Source: Malus domestica (taxonomy: Eukaryota; Streptophyta; Magnoliopsida; Rosales; Rosaceae). From it: DNA of 64,000 bases. Below the pieces are notes generated by a model. The model saw nothing but the letters and a program-made list of their open reading frames with translations, was not told the DNA's origin and did no database searches. Shown in pieces: positions 11,825 through 27,560 of the stretch. The translations under genes were made by a program, and so were the position numbers. Positions within the stretch are counted from its first letter, which is position 1, and the number at the start of each line of letters is the position of its first letter. The DNA lies in the NCBI RefSeq assembly GCF_042453785.1, contig NC_091677.1, positions 28,335,501 through 28,399,500 of the forward strand, given 5' to 3'.

Positions 11825-13659
11825 CTTCGCTCTGCTTCTGCTCTTTTGCAACAGGCTACTCTTCTCTTTGTATAGCGGTTGGTTTATAAATTTGTTATTT
11901 CTTTTCTTTTTCTTATTTTCAGGCTCAGGTCCGTCGGTTTGGGTGCTTTTGTACGAAATATATCAACTCTTTCACTACAATGCTTTTATTTTCGGATTGC
12001 AACCCAAGTTATTATTGTATTTTTAACGACATCTCGAAACGTTTAAAATAAAAAGAAAACTAACCAGAAGTTCTCAAAAATTTTAGATTTTAATTAAAAT
12101 GATAAAATTCAAGATAAAAATGTTCTTAACGTTAAAAATAAACAGTACCGAGAGTATTTCGTTAAGATTCCCTTTAATAAAAGCAACAAGTTAGAATAAT
12201 TATTTTTATTCCAATAATTCAGACTATTGAGTATTAAATAACAGCTAAACTTAAATTTAAACCTCACAGGTTAATTGAGAAAACAAAATTCAAGAAGAAA
12301 CAGAGTAATAGAATGTGACGTGCAAGAATTTGCTCCCATTTGAGGAAAAAAAAAAAACTTAATTTCATAGTCATAAATCACCCATGAAAACAATTTTGGG
12401 TTAGACAAACAAAAGCTCCGGAAGGGTAGGGAAAGTTTGATTAACTTTGGTGGTAAATGGAAATTGAGCCTAATGATCAAATGATCCGGGTTATTAAAAT
12501 TTAATCTAACGGTTACAATTATTATAACTTTTAAATGAATCATCTGCTTGTAACCGTTTGATCAAATTTCAATTGTCTGAATAATTTAATCCTTGAACTC
12601 AGTTCATTTTGATCCGGAGGACATCCGTTCGGTGGTAAATAAAGGCTGATAGCTGACTCATCCTCCTAGTATTGAATGTTTGCTGAGGTGGAAGGACGAT
12701 AAATAAAGGCTGATAGCTGAGTCATCCTCCTAGATTTTGGACTTGTTTTGTAGACTATGATCTCTTTTATCTGCCACTTTGAATTCCTTGAATTAAAAGC
12801 CTCTAAAATTTACATTTATAAAATCATCTCAAACCCTTAAGCTAAAACCTAAAATTTTTAACCTAGAAAATTTAGGTTTTAGCCCAGAAATAGTTTTTCT
12901 GCTCCAACCCTTATGGCCTAAATTTTTTAGCCCAAGATTATTAAATAATAAATTTAGGCTAACTTTTTCTTTTAAAGTAATTTTTTTTAATTTTATGAAT
13001 ATTTTAACCTAAAATTATTTAAATTCCGATAAATATTGAAAAATCACTCAATTTGGGTGAATTTTGAGTTAAATAATTTTTTTTAATTATTTTAGCCGTT
13101 GGATTTAAATTTGGACCATTAGATCTTTTTTTACTGTTAGATTTGATTATATTCGATCTCAGCTGTTTGATTCAATAAATTATGAGGGACATGTCCATGT
13201 GAGTGGGGTCCTGCTAGTGGTGCCCACACCATTTTCTGGGCTAAATCCTGAGGGGAATTTGGCTTTTAGCATTTAGTCCACACATTTAGCATGGGTTGGG
13301 TTGGGTTGGGTTGGGTTTTTTTTGGGGGGGGGGAATAAAACCTAAAAAATAGTATTTAGCCCATGGTTGAGTTTGATCTAAGGGTTAGTAACTTAAGATG
13401 CAATTAGGGCAATTTTTTTTTCTCTTTGGATTTCAGATGATTAGCATTTATTTTTTGGTTATTCAATTCTTTTCAGGTTTGTAAATGTTTGGCTTATGTT
13501 TTACCTGTATACCAGCACAATTTTAAGAGCACATGAATTTTAGATCAATAATTCTTTCTCAACCACTAATCATACGTAAAACTCTTCAGTGGGTCATTGC
13601 ACATAATCCACAATCTAAAAACTTTAGAAGATTTTGCTCTAATTCTTTATAATATATAT
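11825..13659. other. Intergenic, repeat-rich region
   Basis: No gene is supported. It holds another copy of the dispersed repeat at about 12085-12175, a local direct duplication of roughly 45 bp (units around 12635-12668 and 12698-12735 sharing AAATAAAGGCTGATAGCTGA), and an AT-rich stretch at 12780-13400 that resembles a MITE without clear ends. A GGGTT pentamer array lies at 13293-13315, followed by T and G homopolymers. Confidence 0.5.
12085..12175. repeat. Dispersed Rosaceae-type repeat, copy 2
   Basis: It contains AACAGTACCGAGAGTATTTCG, close to the core of the copies at 8215-8345 and 55446-55563. The copy is short and degraded. Confidence 0.5.
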
Positions 13660-14299
13660 TGTAGACATCAAAAATTCGGTAAATAAATGTTGACCGATAA
13701 ATCAAAGTTTCAACGCTCATGTATTACATAAATTTTACACGTAGCGTGTGTCTAAACAAAAAATCAAAATAAGTTGGAAAAGTCATCAAACAGGACACGT
13801 GTCAACACCTGGCTGAAACGACTTATTTCATCTGGAATATTATATTCAAAATTAGGCCTTGGAAATTTCTATAAATAGAAGGCTAATTCATTCATTTAAA
13901 GGGACCAAAATCATTAGGCAAAATTCTTGAAGTTCTGAAGCTCTGAAACTCCGAAGCTCTCAAGCATCTAGGTTCCCGAAGAATCAAGAAAGCTCTCTTC
14001 GTTCTTCGTTCTTCGTTCATCGTTCTTCCAAGATCAAGCTCCAACGGCCCCTTGGACCAACAATCATCCACCAATTCAAGATCAAGCCCCGATGGCCCTC
14101 GAAGAAAGTGTTCTTCATTCTTCGTTCATCGTTCTTCCAAGATCAAGCCCCAATGGCCCTTTACACCAACAATCATCCACCAATTCAAGATCAAGCCCCG
14201 ACGGCCCTTGGATCAACAAGCCACCGTTCTTCAAGATCAAGCCCAAAAACCCTTGAAGATCCGTTCATCACTGTTCTTCAAGATCAAGCCCAAAAACCC
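13660..14299 (+). mobile_element. Truncated LTR of the 12.9-kb element family
   Basis: It starts TGTAGACATC and follows the LTR of the element at 30035-42965 through its TATA box (TATAAATA near 13871) and its repeats built on CAAGATCAAGCCC. It breaks off before the LTR end and joins directly to the decayed protease at about 14300. No partner LTR or internal region is present. Confidence 0.8.
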
Positions 14300-14668
14300 G
14301 TGAAGACCTACGTTGTGGTATTGGCTACCTTGACAGTGCGTGCTTTTGAGTTCATCAATCAAAACCATGTTACTAGCTTGGCGACTCCGGTGTTAGACGG
14401 TACATGCAACACCCAAGGCTCTCACACAGCCAATATAACTGGCTATGAAGACGTGCCGAGAAGTAATGAGAAGGCCCTTCTCAATTGGCTTTCTAATCAA
14501 CCTGTTGGTGTTTGCATTGATGTCGGAGGAGAAGATTTCATGCGTGTCCTAAAAAAGTGGTCATTACAGGGGGTATGTGGACTATACATCGACCAATGTG
14601 TTTCTGCTATTGGTCAAGGGATAAGTGACGATGGACAACTTATATGTCACAAGTACATCGCTATGTAG
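14300..14668 (+). pseudogene. psi-CP0, cysteine protease remnant
   Basis: The translated stretch contains FEFINQNHV, TPVLDGTCNTQ, NITGYEDVP, SNEKALLN and NQPVGVCIDV, which align with the central part of the SAG39-like proteases. It then reads GVCGLYIDQCVSAIGQGIS, a diverged match to the segment around the catalytic histidine. The pro-region, the catalytic cysteine region and the terminal Asn-Ser-Trp motif are missing. It is fused in frame to the truncated LTR upstream, creating a 186-codon ORF from 14108. It is the most complete C-terminal copy of the psi-CP lineage in the window and lies beside the first KARI tail. Confidence 0.8.
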
Positions 14669-15060
14669 CGTCTCGTATAATAAGGACACATGAACAAAAA
14701 TTTGCATGTCCTTATTTTATTAGTACATGACGCTATTGTGACAATTTACTCATGCTCGTGTCTCTAGATATCCACAAACGAACCACCAATTTTAGAATTG
14801 CAAAAATTGAAAAACCTTTTCTTTTCCCTTTGAACTACATCCATAAACCAATAACTAGACCTTCGAAGAAACCACCATCCGCAATAAGAACTTAAAAGGA
14901 ACCACCATCCACAGTAACATTATTAATATTTTAACTACTTACTATACCGCAAAATCATAATACAACATTCAGTGTTAAACTCCTTGCAACATGATGAAGT
15001 ACACACCATAAGTAAAAACAGAATAAACTAGGATAAACTACAGCTCACCTTAAATATGGA

Positions 15061-15513
<453 letters not shown>

Positions 15514-15516
<3 letters not shown>

Positions 15517-18500
15517 TCCTCCCTCAAGCTCAGGGTGAGACCGGACAAGCCTGAGATTGTAACAGTGGGTTTGAAACAAGGGAGTAGACAACCCCTTTGT
15601 GAGAACATCAGCAAACTGTTCATTCGAAGAAACAAACTGCACTTGTAGAAGCTGGTTAGCAACCCTCTCACGGACAAAGTGGACATCGATCTCAATATGT
15701 TTCGTCCGCTGATGCATCACAGGATTATAGGCAAGGGCTATTGCAGACAAATTATCACAGAACAATGTGGTTGGACAGGGAACTGCAATCTGCATAAAGT
15801 GAAGAAGCTGTTTAATCCAATCAATTTCAGTAGAAGTACTGGAGAGAGCTCTATATTCGGCCTCTGTAGAGGACCGAGACACTGTACTTTGTTTCTTCGA
15901 GGACCAAGAAATAGGATTAGGACCTAAATACACCACAAAACCAGTGGTGGACCGTCTGTCATTGGGATCGCCAGCCCAGTCAGCGTCACTAAAGGCATGT
16001 AAGTCTAATTCCCCTGGTGTGAGTTGAATGCCAAGATCTGGAGAACCTTTCAAATATCGAAGAATACGTTTCACAGCAGCATAATGAGAATCCATAGGAG
16101 AGTGCATGAATTGGCACACCTGATGGACGGAGAATGCGATATCAGGACGAGTGAAGGTAAGGTACTGAAGAGCACCAACAAGACTCCGGTATAAGGAAGG
16201 ATTATGGAAAGGATGACCATCATCCTTGAGTAACCGGCTATATGGTAAACAAGGGGTAGAGCAAGGTTTGGAATGAACCATGTCTGCCTTGACCAACAAG
16301 TCAGAAACATATGTGGATTGAGATAGAAACAAGCCACTAGAATTTGAAGTAATCTGAAGCCCAAGAAAATAATGAAGAGGGCCTAAATCTTTAATATCAA
16401 ACTCCTTGGTTAAAGCTGTAATGACTGCAGTAATAGCCGCGGAAGCACTACCAGTGATGATAATGTCGTCCACATACAGTAGAAGAATAACCACAGACTG
16501 TCCATCATTCCTAACAAATAGAGAAGGATCAGCATAGGTCGACAGAAATCCCAGAGAAGGAAGAAATGATGTAAATCTCTCATTCCATGCACGGGGTGCT
16601 TGTTTCAAGCCATACAAGGATTTATGTAATCGACAAACATGGGTGGGATGATGAGGATCACTAAAGCCAGGTGGTTGTGACATATAAACTTCTTCTTGAA
16701 GAATGCCATGAAGAAATGCATTCTTCACATCAAGTTGACGGAGAGACCAACCAAAATTTGTTGCCAAAGCTAGGACCAACCGCACTGTGGTAGGTTTGAC
16801 AACAGGGCTAAAAGTTTCCCCATAGTCAATGCCCTCTTCTTGATTGAAGCCTTTGGCAACAAGCCGGGCCTTATACCTGGAAATAGACCCATCAGCATGT
16901 TTCTTGAGTTTAAACACCCACTTGCAGCCTATTAAGTTCTTGGTTTTAGGCAAAGGAACCAAAGACCAAGTGTTTTGAACTGTAAGAGCTTGCAACTCTT
17001 CGTGCATAGCAGACAACCACAAAGGAGACTTGAGAGCCGACTTATATGTAGCCGGTTCAGTCTGAGACAAATCCACTGGTGAAGTATCTTGAACAACAGA
17101 AACATAAGCTTTCTTCTTTGAAATACCACTTTTAGCTCTTGTTTGCATAGAGTGAGTATTCATAGGAGGAATAGGAAGAATAACCTGCAGATGATCAGGT
17201 TGAAACTCATGCTGAATCTCAATACCATGCTCACAAGGAATCGAAGAAGTGGACTCAGTACATGTCGCTGAAGATGTCCCAGGTGGTACCTCAGGAGCCA
17301 CAGGGGATTGATGATCAGTTGATGGAGTAATGGATTGCAATAAAGGACTGAGAGAACCACTGTGATGATTAGAGTTGGAGGTCAAAGGATTTGACAGAGG
17401 AGGGGTCCTAGGTAACGGGTTTGCAACCAAATGATTCTCCCTATTAATGGATATAGAAGGAGATGAGAAAATAGAAACAGGTTGAGATGTAGAATTGGTG
17501 GAGACAGAATGTTTTAAAGATAAATGGGAATATGGAAACTCGGACTCATCAAACAATACATGTCGTGAAATATAAAATTTGGCATGAAGAATGTCATAAC
17601 AAATAAACCCCTTATACTTCGAAGCATAACCTAAGAAAAGGCATTTTGTAGTTTTGGGTTGTAACTTGATGCTATTGTAGGGTTTTAATAAAGGAAAAAC
17701 TGAACACCCAAAAATCCTGAGATGATTAATAACTGGAACAGCTTTAAACAAGAGTTCAAAAGGTGATTTTTTATGTAGGGTAGATGATGGCATTCGATTA
17801 ATAAGATACACAGCAGTTTGGCATGCAAAGGACCAAAAAATAGGAGGTAAAATAGCTGTTTGTAACAAGGTTATAGCAGTTTCAAGGATATGCCGATGTT
17901 TTCTCTCTGCTAAACCGTTCTGCTCAGGAGTATAGGGACATGACAATTGATGTGTGACACCTTTAGCCAACATAAATGTTTGAAAAGATTTACTAAGATA
18001 CTCTCCCCCACCATCACTCTGTAAAGTTTTAATGGAAGTGGCAAAATGATTGGAAATATAGTTATAAAAGCCAACAAATGTGGAGAAGACATCACTTTTA
18101 TTGATAATAGGAAACAGCCAACAATGGCGTGTACATTCATCAATAAAGGTCACATAATACCTAAAACCATCTATAGAAGTACAAGGAGAGGGACCCCATA
18201 CATCACTATGAACTACTTGAAATGGATGAATGGACTTAGACACAGAAGAAGCAAATGGCAATTTACAAAATTTGCCTTCCAGACAGGTTTGACACATCAT
18301 AGACACTGAGTCAGGTAACACGGAAAGATGACATTTCTTTAACATGACAGAGAGCACGGAATTGGATGGATGACCTAAGCGATTATGCCAAAGGCAAGAG
18401 GATACTTGATGTCCAAGATAAGCAGTCTGTGCAGGTATAGCTTTATGTGAAACCGGAAGTGAGATGGGGTACAATCCATTACTGCATCGTCCTTGAAAGA

Positions 18501-19989
18501 GGATCTTCCCTGTGGCCTTGTCCTGGATCCAAAAGCAAAACGCATCATATATCAGGCAGCAATTATTGTCAAGACACAATTGATGCACAGATAATAAGTT
18601 TTGAGACAATCGAGGAACACATAAAACTGAATTGAACTGCAAGGATTTTAATGGAGTATGTAGAGTGGATGAACCAATATGGGATATTGATAAACCTGCA
18701 CCACTCGCAGTCTGAATCGTTTCATTAGTGGGATATGGAGAAGCAAGTGACAGGTTACTCATATCAGCAGTCATGTGTGAAGAAGCTCCTGAATCAGTAA
18801 TCCAAAACTGTTGAGGAGGAGCACTTGGTTCACTAGACTGAGTAGATGTGACATGTAGAGCTGCAGGAGATGAAGATGACATAGTTGAGTTCCGAAAATG
18901 GCAATATTTAGCACCATGATTCTTTTTCCCACAAATTTGACATCCCTCAGAAACTGTACCATCAATATTTCGAAACCGACAGGTAGGTGCCAAGTGCTCA
19001 AACTTCCCACATATCTGACACGATGAACCAGAAAAACTTTGTTGCCTTGGTGGAGATGTACCGAGAATTCCAGGTGCTGGATTGACAGTATAGTTCCCAT
19101 AGGTAGACTTAGAATTCCCAAACCGATTGGTAGCATTGTACTGAAATTTACCCTTGTTTTTGTTCTTATTGTAGGTTGGCTTGAACCCAGAAGAACCGCT
19201 ATACGAAACACCATTTGAAGAATTGTCAGTCTTAGGAGAGTCACCATAAGACCTCAAGTCATTGTAATTATTTCTGGCAACCATTGCAGATAGGAATGGA
19301 GTAATAGGAACATTGTCAACCATTGCTTCCTCAGCAAGTAGCTGCGATCGAAGATCTTTCATGGAAATCACAGTCTCTCGACCCCTAATGATTGACCGTA
19401 AGGTATTATACTCAGAGGATAGACCATTCAAGGTTAAAATAACAACATCATCATCACCAAAGTGAACACCAGCCGCAGCAAGATGATCACGAGCTTCTTT
19501 AATCCTTTGTAGATACATAGAGATCGAATCAGAACCTTTCTTGATGTTTTGCAATTCTGATTTCATCTGAAAAATCGTGGCCCGAGTGACAATGGAAAAT
19601 TGTTCTTTAAGACGAACCCACAAATCACGAGCACTAGTACTGCCAATTGCACAAGAAACAGCAGAAGGAGAGAGGGTAGCAGTAAGCAACTGCATCAATG
19701 CCCGATCATGCATTTTCCAAACCTTGAAGTCATCACTTTCAACTGTCGGAGACACAGCACTTGAAGAAACAGAAGAATCCGCAGAATTGGATACCACAAA
19801 CCGAGTCGGACACGAATGTGACCCATCCACAAAACCCATGAGACCATGGCCGTCAAGAAGCAACTCAATCTGAAAATTCCAAGTGAGATAATTGGAATCA
19901 TCAAGCTTAACAGTCACAGACGAGGAAATTGTTGAGATAAGAGACGTAATCGGAGATTGAAGAATCTGCAACTGAGCAGAAGTCACCAT
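15514..19989 (-). CDS. Copia-1 gag-pol polyprotein
   Basis: An uninterrupted 1491-codon frame with the Copia domain order. Gag is at about 1-320. Two CCHC-like knuckles start at C324 and C350. The protease motif DSGASSH lies at 399-405. The GAG-pre-integrase motif HNRLGHP is at 535-541. Integrase has D596, D659 and E695 with 35 residues between the last two. Reverse transcriptase is at about 1000-1250 with YVDD at 1172-1175. RNase H has D1335, E1376 and D1412 and ends near TKHIEIDVHF. All catalytic residues are present and I see no stop or frameshift. The product would assemble cytoplasmic particles, copy the RNA and integrate it. Integrase preceding reverse transcriptase is diagnostic of Copia. 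Confidence 0.97.
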
Positions 19990-20206
19990 TGTAGCAACGC
20001 AGGAGAAAGACTCAGAAGAAATTTCTCGGAGAACTTAGAACAAACACTTGGTGTGCAAAGAAAAGAAAGCACCCAATCGAGTAAACAGAGAACGATGAAG
20101 ATCCCAAGAAGAAGAGAAACGATCGTCAATTGAAGAAGGTGAGCGGAAGCAGAAGAACCAAGATCAAATACCGTCAAGCACGAAGCTTTTCAGGCGAATG
20201 ATACCA

Positions 20207-21944
<1,738 letters not shown>

Positions 21945-22214
21945 CTTTCGGGTCTTGATGTCCTTAACAAGGAAAAAAATGAGAAAATATTAGCAGTTGT
22001 TATCTAATGTAAACCTATAGGCAGAAATTATATTTTGAGTGGCAGTGGGACAATGAAGGATATTGTTTAATTCAAATGAGCAAGCTTTAGTACATAGTTG
22101 ATTGGAACCAGAATGAGAAATAGTGATGCCAGAATCATTACCTACACCTCCAATGGTTTCATTACCGTTGTACTCCTTAGGGTTAGGCAGATTCTGAAGG
22201 TCAGGATATTGGAA

Positions 22215-22700
22215 ATTCAAATAAAATCAGGTTGTAAATGGTTACTGCTAGTTGTTAGTTGCTTTACAGGTTGTATTCACATTTCCAGCAACTACAAACA
22301 TGCTTGCTGCCATGTGATGGCCAAAAGGTGGTGATTGCAAGCTGGAAGGATGCAAATCATGTGTGTGAAAGTGTCTAGTAGCTGGTGCATGTGTGAAAGG
22401 GTGTAAAGATGGTGAACACCATCATTCATTGCATGTTGTTGTATTGTTAATCAATTTCTGTTTTGTACAAATAGGCCTTCTTGCTAGGCTTTAGTATATC
22501 ATTCCAATTCCCATTCCATTTCAGCAATTGAGTTTGGAAACTCTTTGAAATATATCAAAGTGCATTGTTTGCCGAAGCTTGTTGCTTCCCTCATTTCTTT
22601 TTTCTTTTTGTCCAATTTTATTGAGAGTCCAAAATGAGAGGTGTGATAGAGTTTGTAAACTTATCACCCACATATTTTGGTATTGAGTTAGTAACCTTTG
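22215..22700. other. Unexplained insertion in Copia-2
   Basis: Copia coding similarity breaks at about 22215 and resumes near 22700. The intervening sequence has no ORF support. Segments such as TTGTATTGTTAATCAATTTC and AATAGGCCTTCTTGCTAGGC look like leader sequence of an LTR, so a solo LTR from another family is possible. I could not find a convincing target duplication. Confidence 0.4.
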
Positions 22701-22719
22701 AATAACAACACAGGAGTGA

Positions 22720-23762
22720 TATGGGCATTAGCGCTCGTGTCTAGAATCCAAGTTCCATTTTGTTGCTTGTTCAAAGTAATAGGGGAGGAGAACATGGCGG
22801 TAAGTCTTTTTGTAGGAATCATTCCTTCATAAGCAGCATTCATTCTTTGGTAGCAATCAAGTGCAGGGTGACCTGGTTTGCCACAGATTTGGCAAGTAAT
22901 TCGTTCACCAGGACAATGAGGACGCTCACCATTAGCTTCCTAGTTGCGCTAGTTGTTGTTATTGTTACGAGGGTTGTAGCCTCATTGATTAAATGGAACA
23001 CAGCGATTGGATGGAGATGCACCTCTCCTAGTTCCACGGGCCCTTTCACCGCCATGGCCTTGAGCAGCAACAAAAGCATTGATAGGTGTAGTCTCGGCCA
23101 AGGAAGCGTGTTGATCCGTCATTCTTCGCTCGGTGGTCAACAGAAGTGCCTCAAGAGTGGGATAATTGATGGAGGAATCCGAGCTTAAGCAGCACTTACT
23201 GTCATTTCAAACGCCGGTCCTAGATTGTTCAACACAATCTGTACAAGTTTATCATCATTCATTAGTTGCCTGCTAGGGCAAGGTTATTAGCTATCGCATT
23301 CATGCAATCCAAGTAATCCGTAATAGAGAGATCACCTTTCTTGGCCTGCAACAACTTATTTCACAGGAACAAAATTCTATTTTGTGATGTGGAGGCATAC
23401 CTCTGCTCCAAAGCTTCCTAAGTAGCTCGAGCAGTTCTTTTGCTTGCCACGATAAACAGTACAGAAGCAGTCAAGGAGCTAGTTATCCAACTAAGGATCA
23501 TTTGATCTTGTTGGACCCATGCAGCATACGAATGATTCACAGTGGTGACACCAGGCATATGTTTGGGAGGACACACCAAGGTACCATCCACATACCCCAT
23601 CAGATCTCTACTCTTGAGAATTTGGAGAATTTGAGCCAACCACAGTGGGTAGTTGGTTCTGTCAAGCTTAATGTTCACAACAATGGAAAAATGATGGAAG
23701 GGATTGGTGGTAGGAGGAGTGGTGGTGGTAGAGTTGGAGGAGTTGACATTGTTTTCAGCCAT
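22720..23762 (-). pseudogene. Copia-2 gag region
   Basis: The first 114 codons (23762-23418) are open: KLDRTNYPLWLAQ, GYVDGTL and AAWVQQDQMILSWI are typical of the Copia gag N-terminus. A stop follows at 23418 and later gag sequence, including glycine/arginine-rich and zinc-knuckle-like segments near 22860-23080, is scattered across frames. Confidence 0.85.
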
Positions 23763-23816
23763 TGAAGCGTGGAAAAAAAAATGGATCTAGTCGTTAGACA
23801 ATGGGGCTCAATACCA

Positions 23817-24630
<814 letters not shown>

Positions 24631-26097
24631 AAAAATATATATATATTCCACTATGTGACGGAGCCAACATGGAGTCATTAGTTGCTCATAATTCCACTAT
24701 CTTTAAAACCGTAATGCATACTTATTTGTATATTTGCATATGACCCCTAAACATAATTGCAACAAACTAAAAGAATAAGTCAAAAACACTGAATTACAAA
24801 TTGCTACTTCTTTTGTGCAACTCCTATACAGATATTTGTAGATCTTTTTTCTTTCTTTCTTTTGCCTTTCGTCTTCTATTTCTTGTGTGCGACATTATGG
24901 TATACAACAAGTATTTAATAAAAAGCCTCGCTTGATATTCCTTGGCAAAAAGCGACGACATAATTCGGCAAGTAACGACCAGAAGCTCAACAAAATGATC
25001 CAATGAAGTCTTTTTGGCAAAAATTATGACTCAATTATTATAAAATTATGGCTCGGCCTTTACATTTTTTCTCAAATTGATATACAAGCACGGATGTGCA
25101 TAGGAACACATAGATGTAATCATTGTCTAAGTGTAAAAGATGTAATCACGAACGTTTGTATATTCTTTTCACATTTTTCACACTTCTACATTCATTATTA
25201 TGAATTTTTATTTATTCTAAACTCCTCGAAACACATTGTCCGAAACACACTGTTCATAAGGGTTTCTAGGATTTTAAAAATCCAAACGACAATGTACCCA
25301 TCGTCAAAGCGTAGAGGATGTGGGGTCACGAGCATTTGCATATTTCTTCACATTTTAATATGCTTTCGTCTTTTTAATGTGCATTGGAATTTTCTAATCT
25401 CACTTATGTGAGATTAATTAAATAATATATGCCTCTTGTAGTAAGGCATTTTGGTAGTTTAAAATTATCAAACTAACTTTTTTCCTATCGGATTGAAACG
25501 GTTTACCCGTGGATAAACCTATTAAGAACCCGTTAGTGAATGGTAACACAATTAGTTAACGTGTTAAGCCCAAACTCATTATTATCGTGTCGTTTCGGAT
25601 CGGGTTATCTAATTGTGTAAGAAATTGTCAAGTCTATTGGAGACTTTCAAAAGTGAGACTCCAGTTACTCTCTCAAAACTTTTTACTTCAATTTTTGGTT
25701 TTTAATTGAAGATTTTAAGTATTTACCAAATAAGATTTTGGTTTTCATATTTCAAATAAATAAAAACAAAACTAAAGACGAAATAATAATTATCAAACCA
25801 TCCTTAACTAAAATCAAAATCTATCTACGCACACAAGGACAAAAGGTAAGCATCAGGTCCCAAATTAGATGGGGTCAATTTACTAATAATAATCTTACAG
25901 GTCTATATCAACATATTTTGTAAGGCACGTACCACGCTGATCATTTTTTGGGCACTGAAATTGCTATAAACGCCATTCTCTCTACCACCTTGAGTAGTAT
26001 ATAAATGGTAGAGCAAATCTACCATTTCAGTATATCTGCTCATCATCATATCCTTTACCAAAATCCAGCTTGCTTCTACTACACTAGCTAGCTACCC
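24631..26097. other. Intergenic region upstream of CP1
   Basis: It holds an unassigned stretch (24631-25075), a residual KARI intron piece (25076-25112) and two imperfect copies of a block of about 90 bp (around 25100-25190 and 25290-25380). The diverged upstream flank of CP1 follows. From about 25828 to the gene the sequence is nearly identical to the CP2 flank; before that point the match is weak and interrupted by indels. Confidence 0.6.
25998..26005 (+). promoter_or_regulatory. CP1 TATA box
   Basis: TATATAAA lies 93 bases before the CP1 start codon and is conserved at 43947-43954 (CP2) and 48642-48649 (CP3). Confidence 0.75.
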
Positions 26098-27241
26098 ATG
26101 GAGAACCTAAACCTGCAGCTATGGAAGTATATGTGCTTGGGTTTGATCCTCATGTTGGGAGCTTGGTCTTCTCAAGCCACTTCTCGCAGTCTGCAAGATG
26201 CATCAATGTATGGGAGATACGAGCAATGGTTGGCTCGTTATGGCCGTGTATATAATGACGTCGATGAGAAGGAAACTCGTTTCAAGATATTTAAGGAAAA
26301 TGTGGCGTTTATAGAATCTTCTAATAAGGATGCAAACAAACCTTACAAATTAAGCGTCAATCAATTTTCAGACCTTACAAATGAAGAGTTCAAAGCCTCA
26401 AGAAATGGATTCAAGGGCCATGAATGTTCCACGAAGACGACTTCTTTCAAATATGAAAATGTGACTGCCGCTTTGCCAGCAACAATGGACTGGAGAAAGA
26501 AAGGAGCTGTAACCCCCGTTAAGGACCAAGGCCAATGTGGTAAGTACATAAACGTCTAGCTTCCTGCCATTAATTTAGAGAGACACTATATATATTCATC
26601 TTTAATATACTCCTAATCTAACAACTTTTGATTCAAATCGAAATACAGGATGCTGTTGGGCTTTTTCAGCAGTTGCCGCCACCGAAGGTGTTACACAGCT
26701 TACAACTGGTAAATTGATCTCTTTGTCTGAGCAAGAGCTCGTTGATTGTGACACCGCTGGTGAAGACCAAGGTTGTGAGGGTGGCTTAATGGACGATGCG
26801 TTTCAGTTCATCCAACAAAATCACGGTATTAGCACAGAAACTAATTACCCCTACAACGGTGTTGATGGTACATGTAACACCAAGAAGGAAGCCATCATTG
26901 CAGCCAAGATAACTGGCTTTGAGGATGTGCCTGCAAATAGTGAAAAGGCCCTTCTAACCGCTGTTGCTCATCAACCTGTTTCCGTTGCCATCGATGCTAG
27001 CGGTTCCGACTTCCAATTCTATTCAAGTGGTGTCTTCACCGGAACTTGTGGAACGAGTCTTGACCATGGTGTTACCGCTGTTGGATATGGCGTGAGTGAG
27101 GATGGGACTAAGTATTGGCTAGTGACGAACTCATGGGGTGCAGAATGGGGCGAAGCTGGGTACATAAGAATGCAAAGAGATGTTGCTGCACCTGAAGGAC
27201 TTTGTGGGATTGCTATGTCTGCCTCTTACCCCACAGCTTAG
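26098..27241 (+). CDS. SAG39: SAG39-like papain-family cysteine protease, CP1
   Basis: Two exons (26098-26539 and 26649-27241) encode 344 residues, the normal length for this family. Residues 1-26 form a signal peptide. The propeptide carries the ERFNIN-type helix ([18 protein letters not shown]) at about 59-76, and the mature enzyme begins near LPATMDW at 126. Catalytic residues are Q144, C150 (CGCCWAF), H287 (LDHG) and N308 (NSWG). These are secreted or vacuolar endopeptidases linked to senescence and programmed cell death. One oddity is residue 307: the lysine of KNSWG in CP2 and CP3 is threonine here (TNSWG), next to the catalytic Asn. The gene is otherwise almost identical to CP2. psi-CP1 follows about 320 bp downstream. 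Confidence 0.95.
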
Positions 27242-27560
27242 TTAATTAAATCAATGCCTACTAGCTATATGCCTTGTAGGTAGTGTGATATGTATCTACC
27301 TGTATGTGTAAAATATTTATAAGATAATCAAGATAATTGTTGGGCATTTCTCATCTAAATTTAATAGACTCGCTTTCTTGGTCATCTAGTGTCCAAGAAT
27401 TCATGATCGTACATTATTAGTTTTGATATGAAAGATTAAAAACCAAAATCACACATTTATTCTCCATCTTAGTCACCTGATGACCAAAAGAACCTATGGT
27501 CCAAGTTCACATTGGCCTCCCACTAATCAAAAGAATTGCAATCAAACATCTATATATTTA
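27242..27560. other. CP1 3' flank
   Basis: Probable 3' UTR and spacer. It matches 45191-45510 downstream of CP2 with only a few substitutions; no coding feature is seen. Confidence 0.6.

Noticed and set aside
13293..13332. GGGTT array considered as interstitial telomere repeat
   Set aside because: The unit is a pentamer, not TTTAGGG, and is followed by simple homopolymers.
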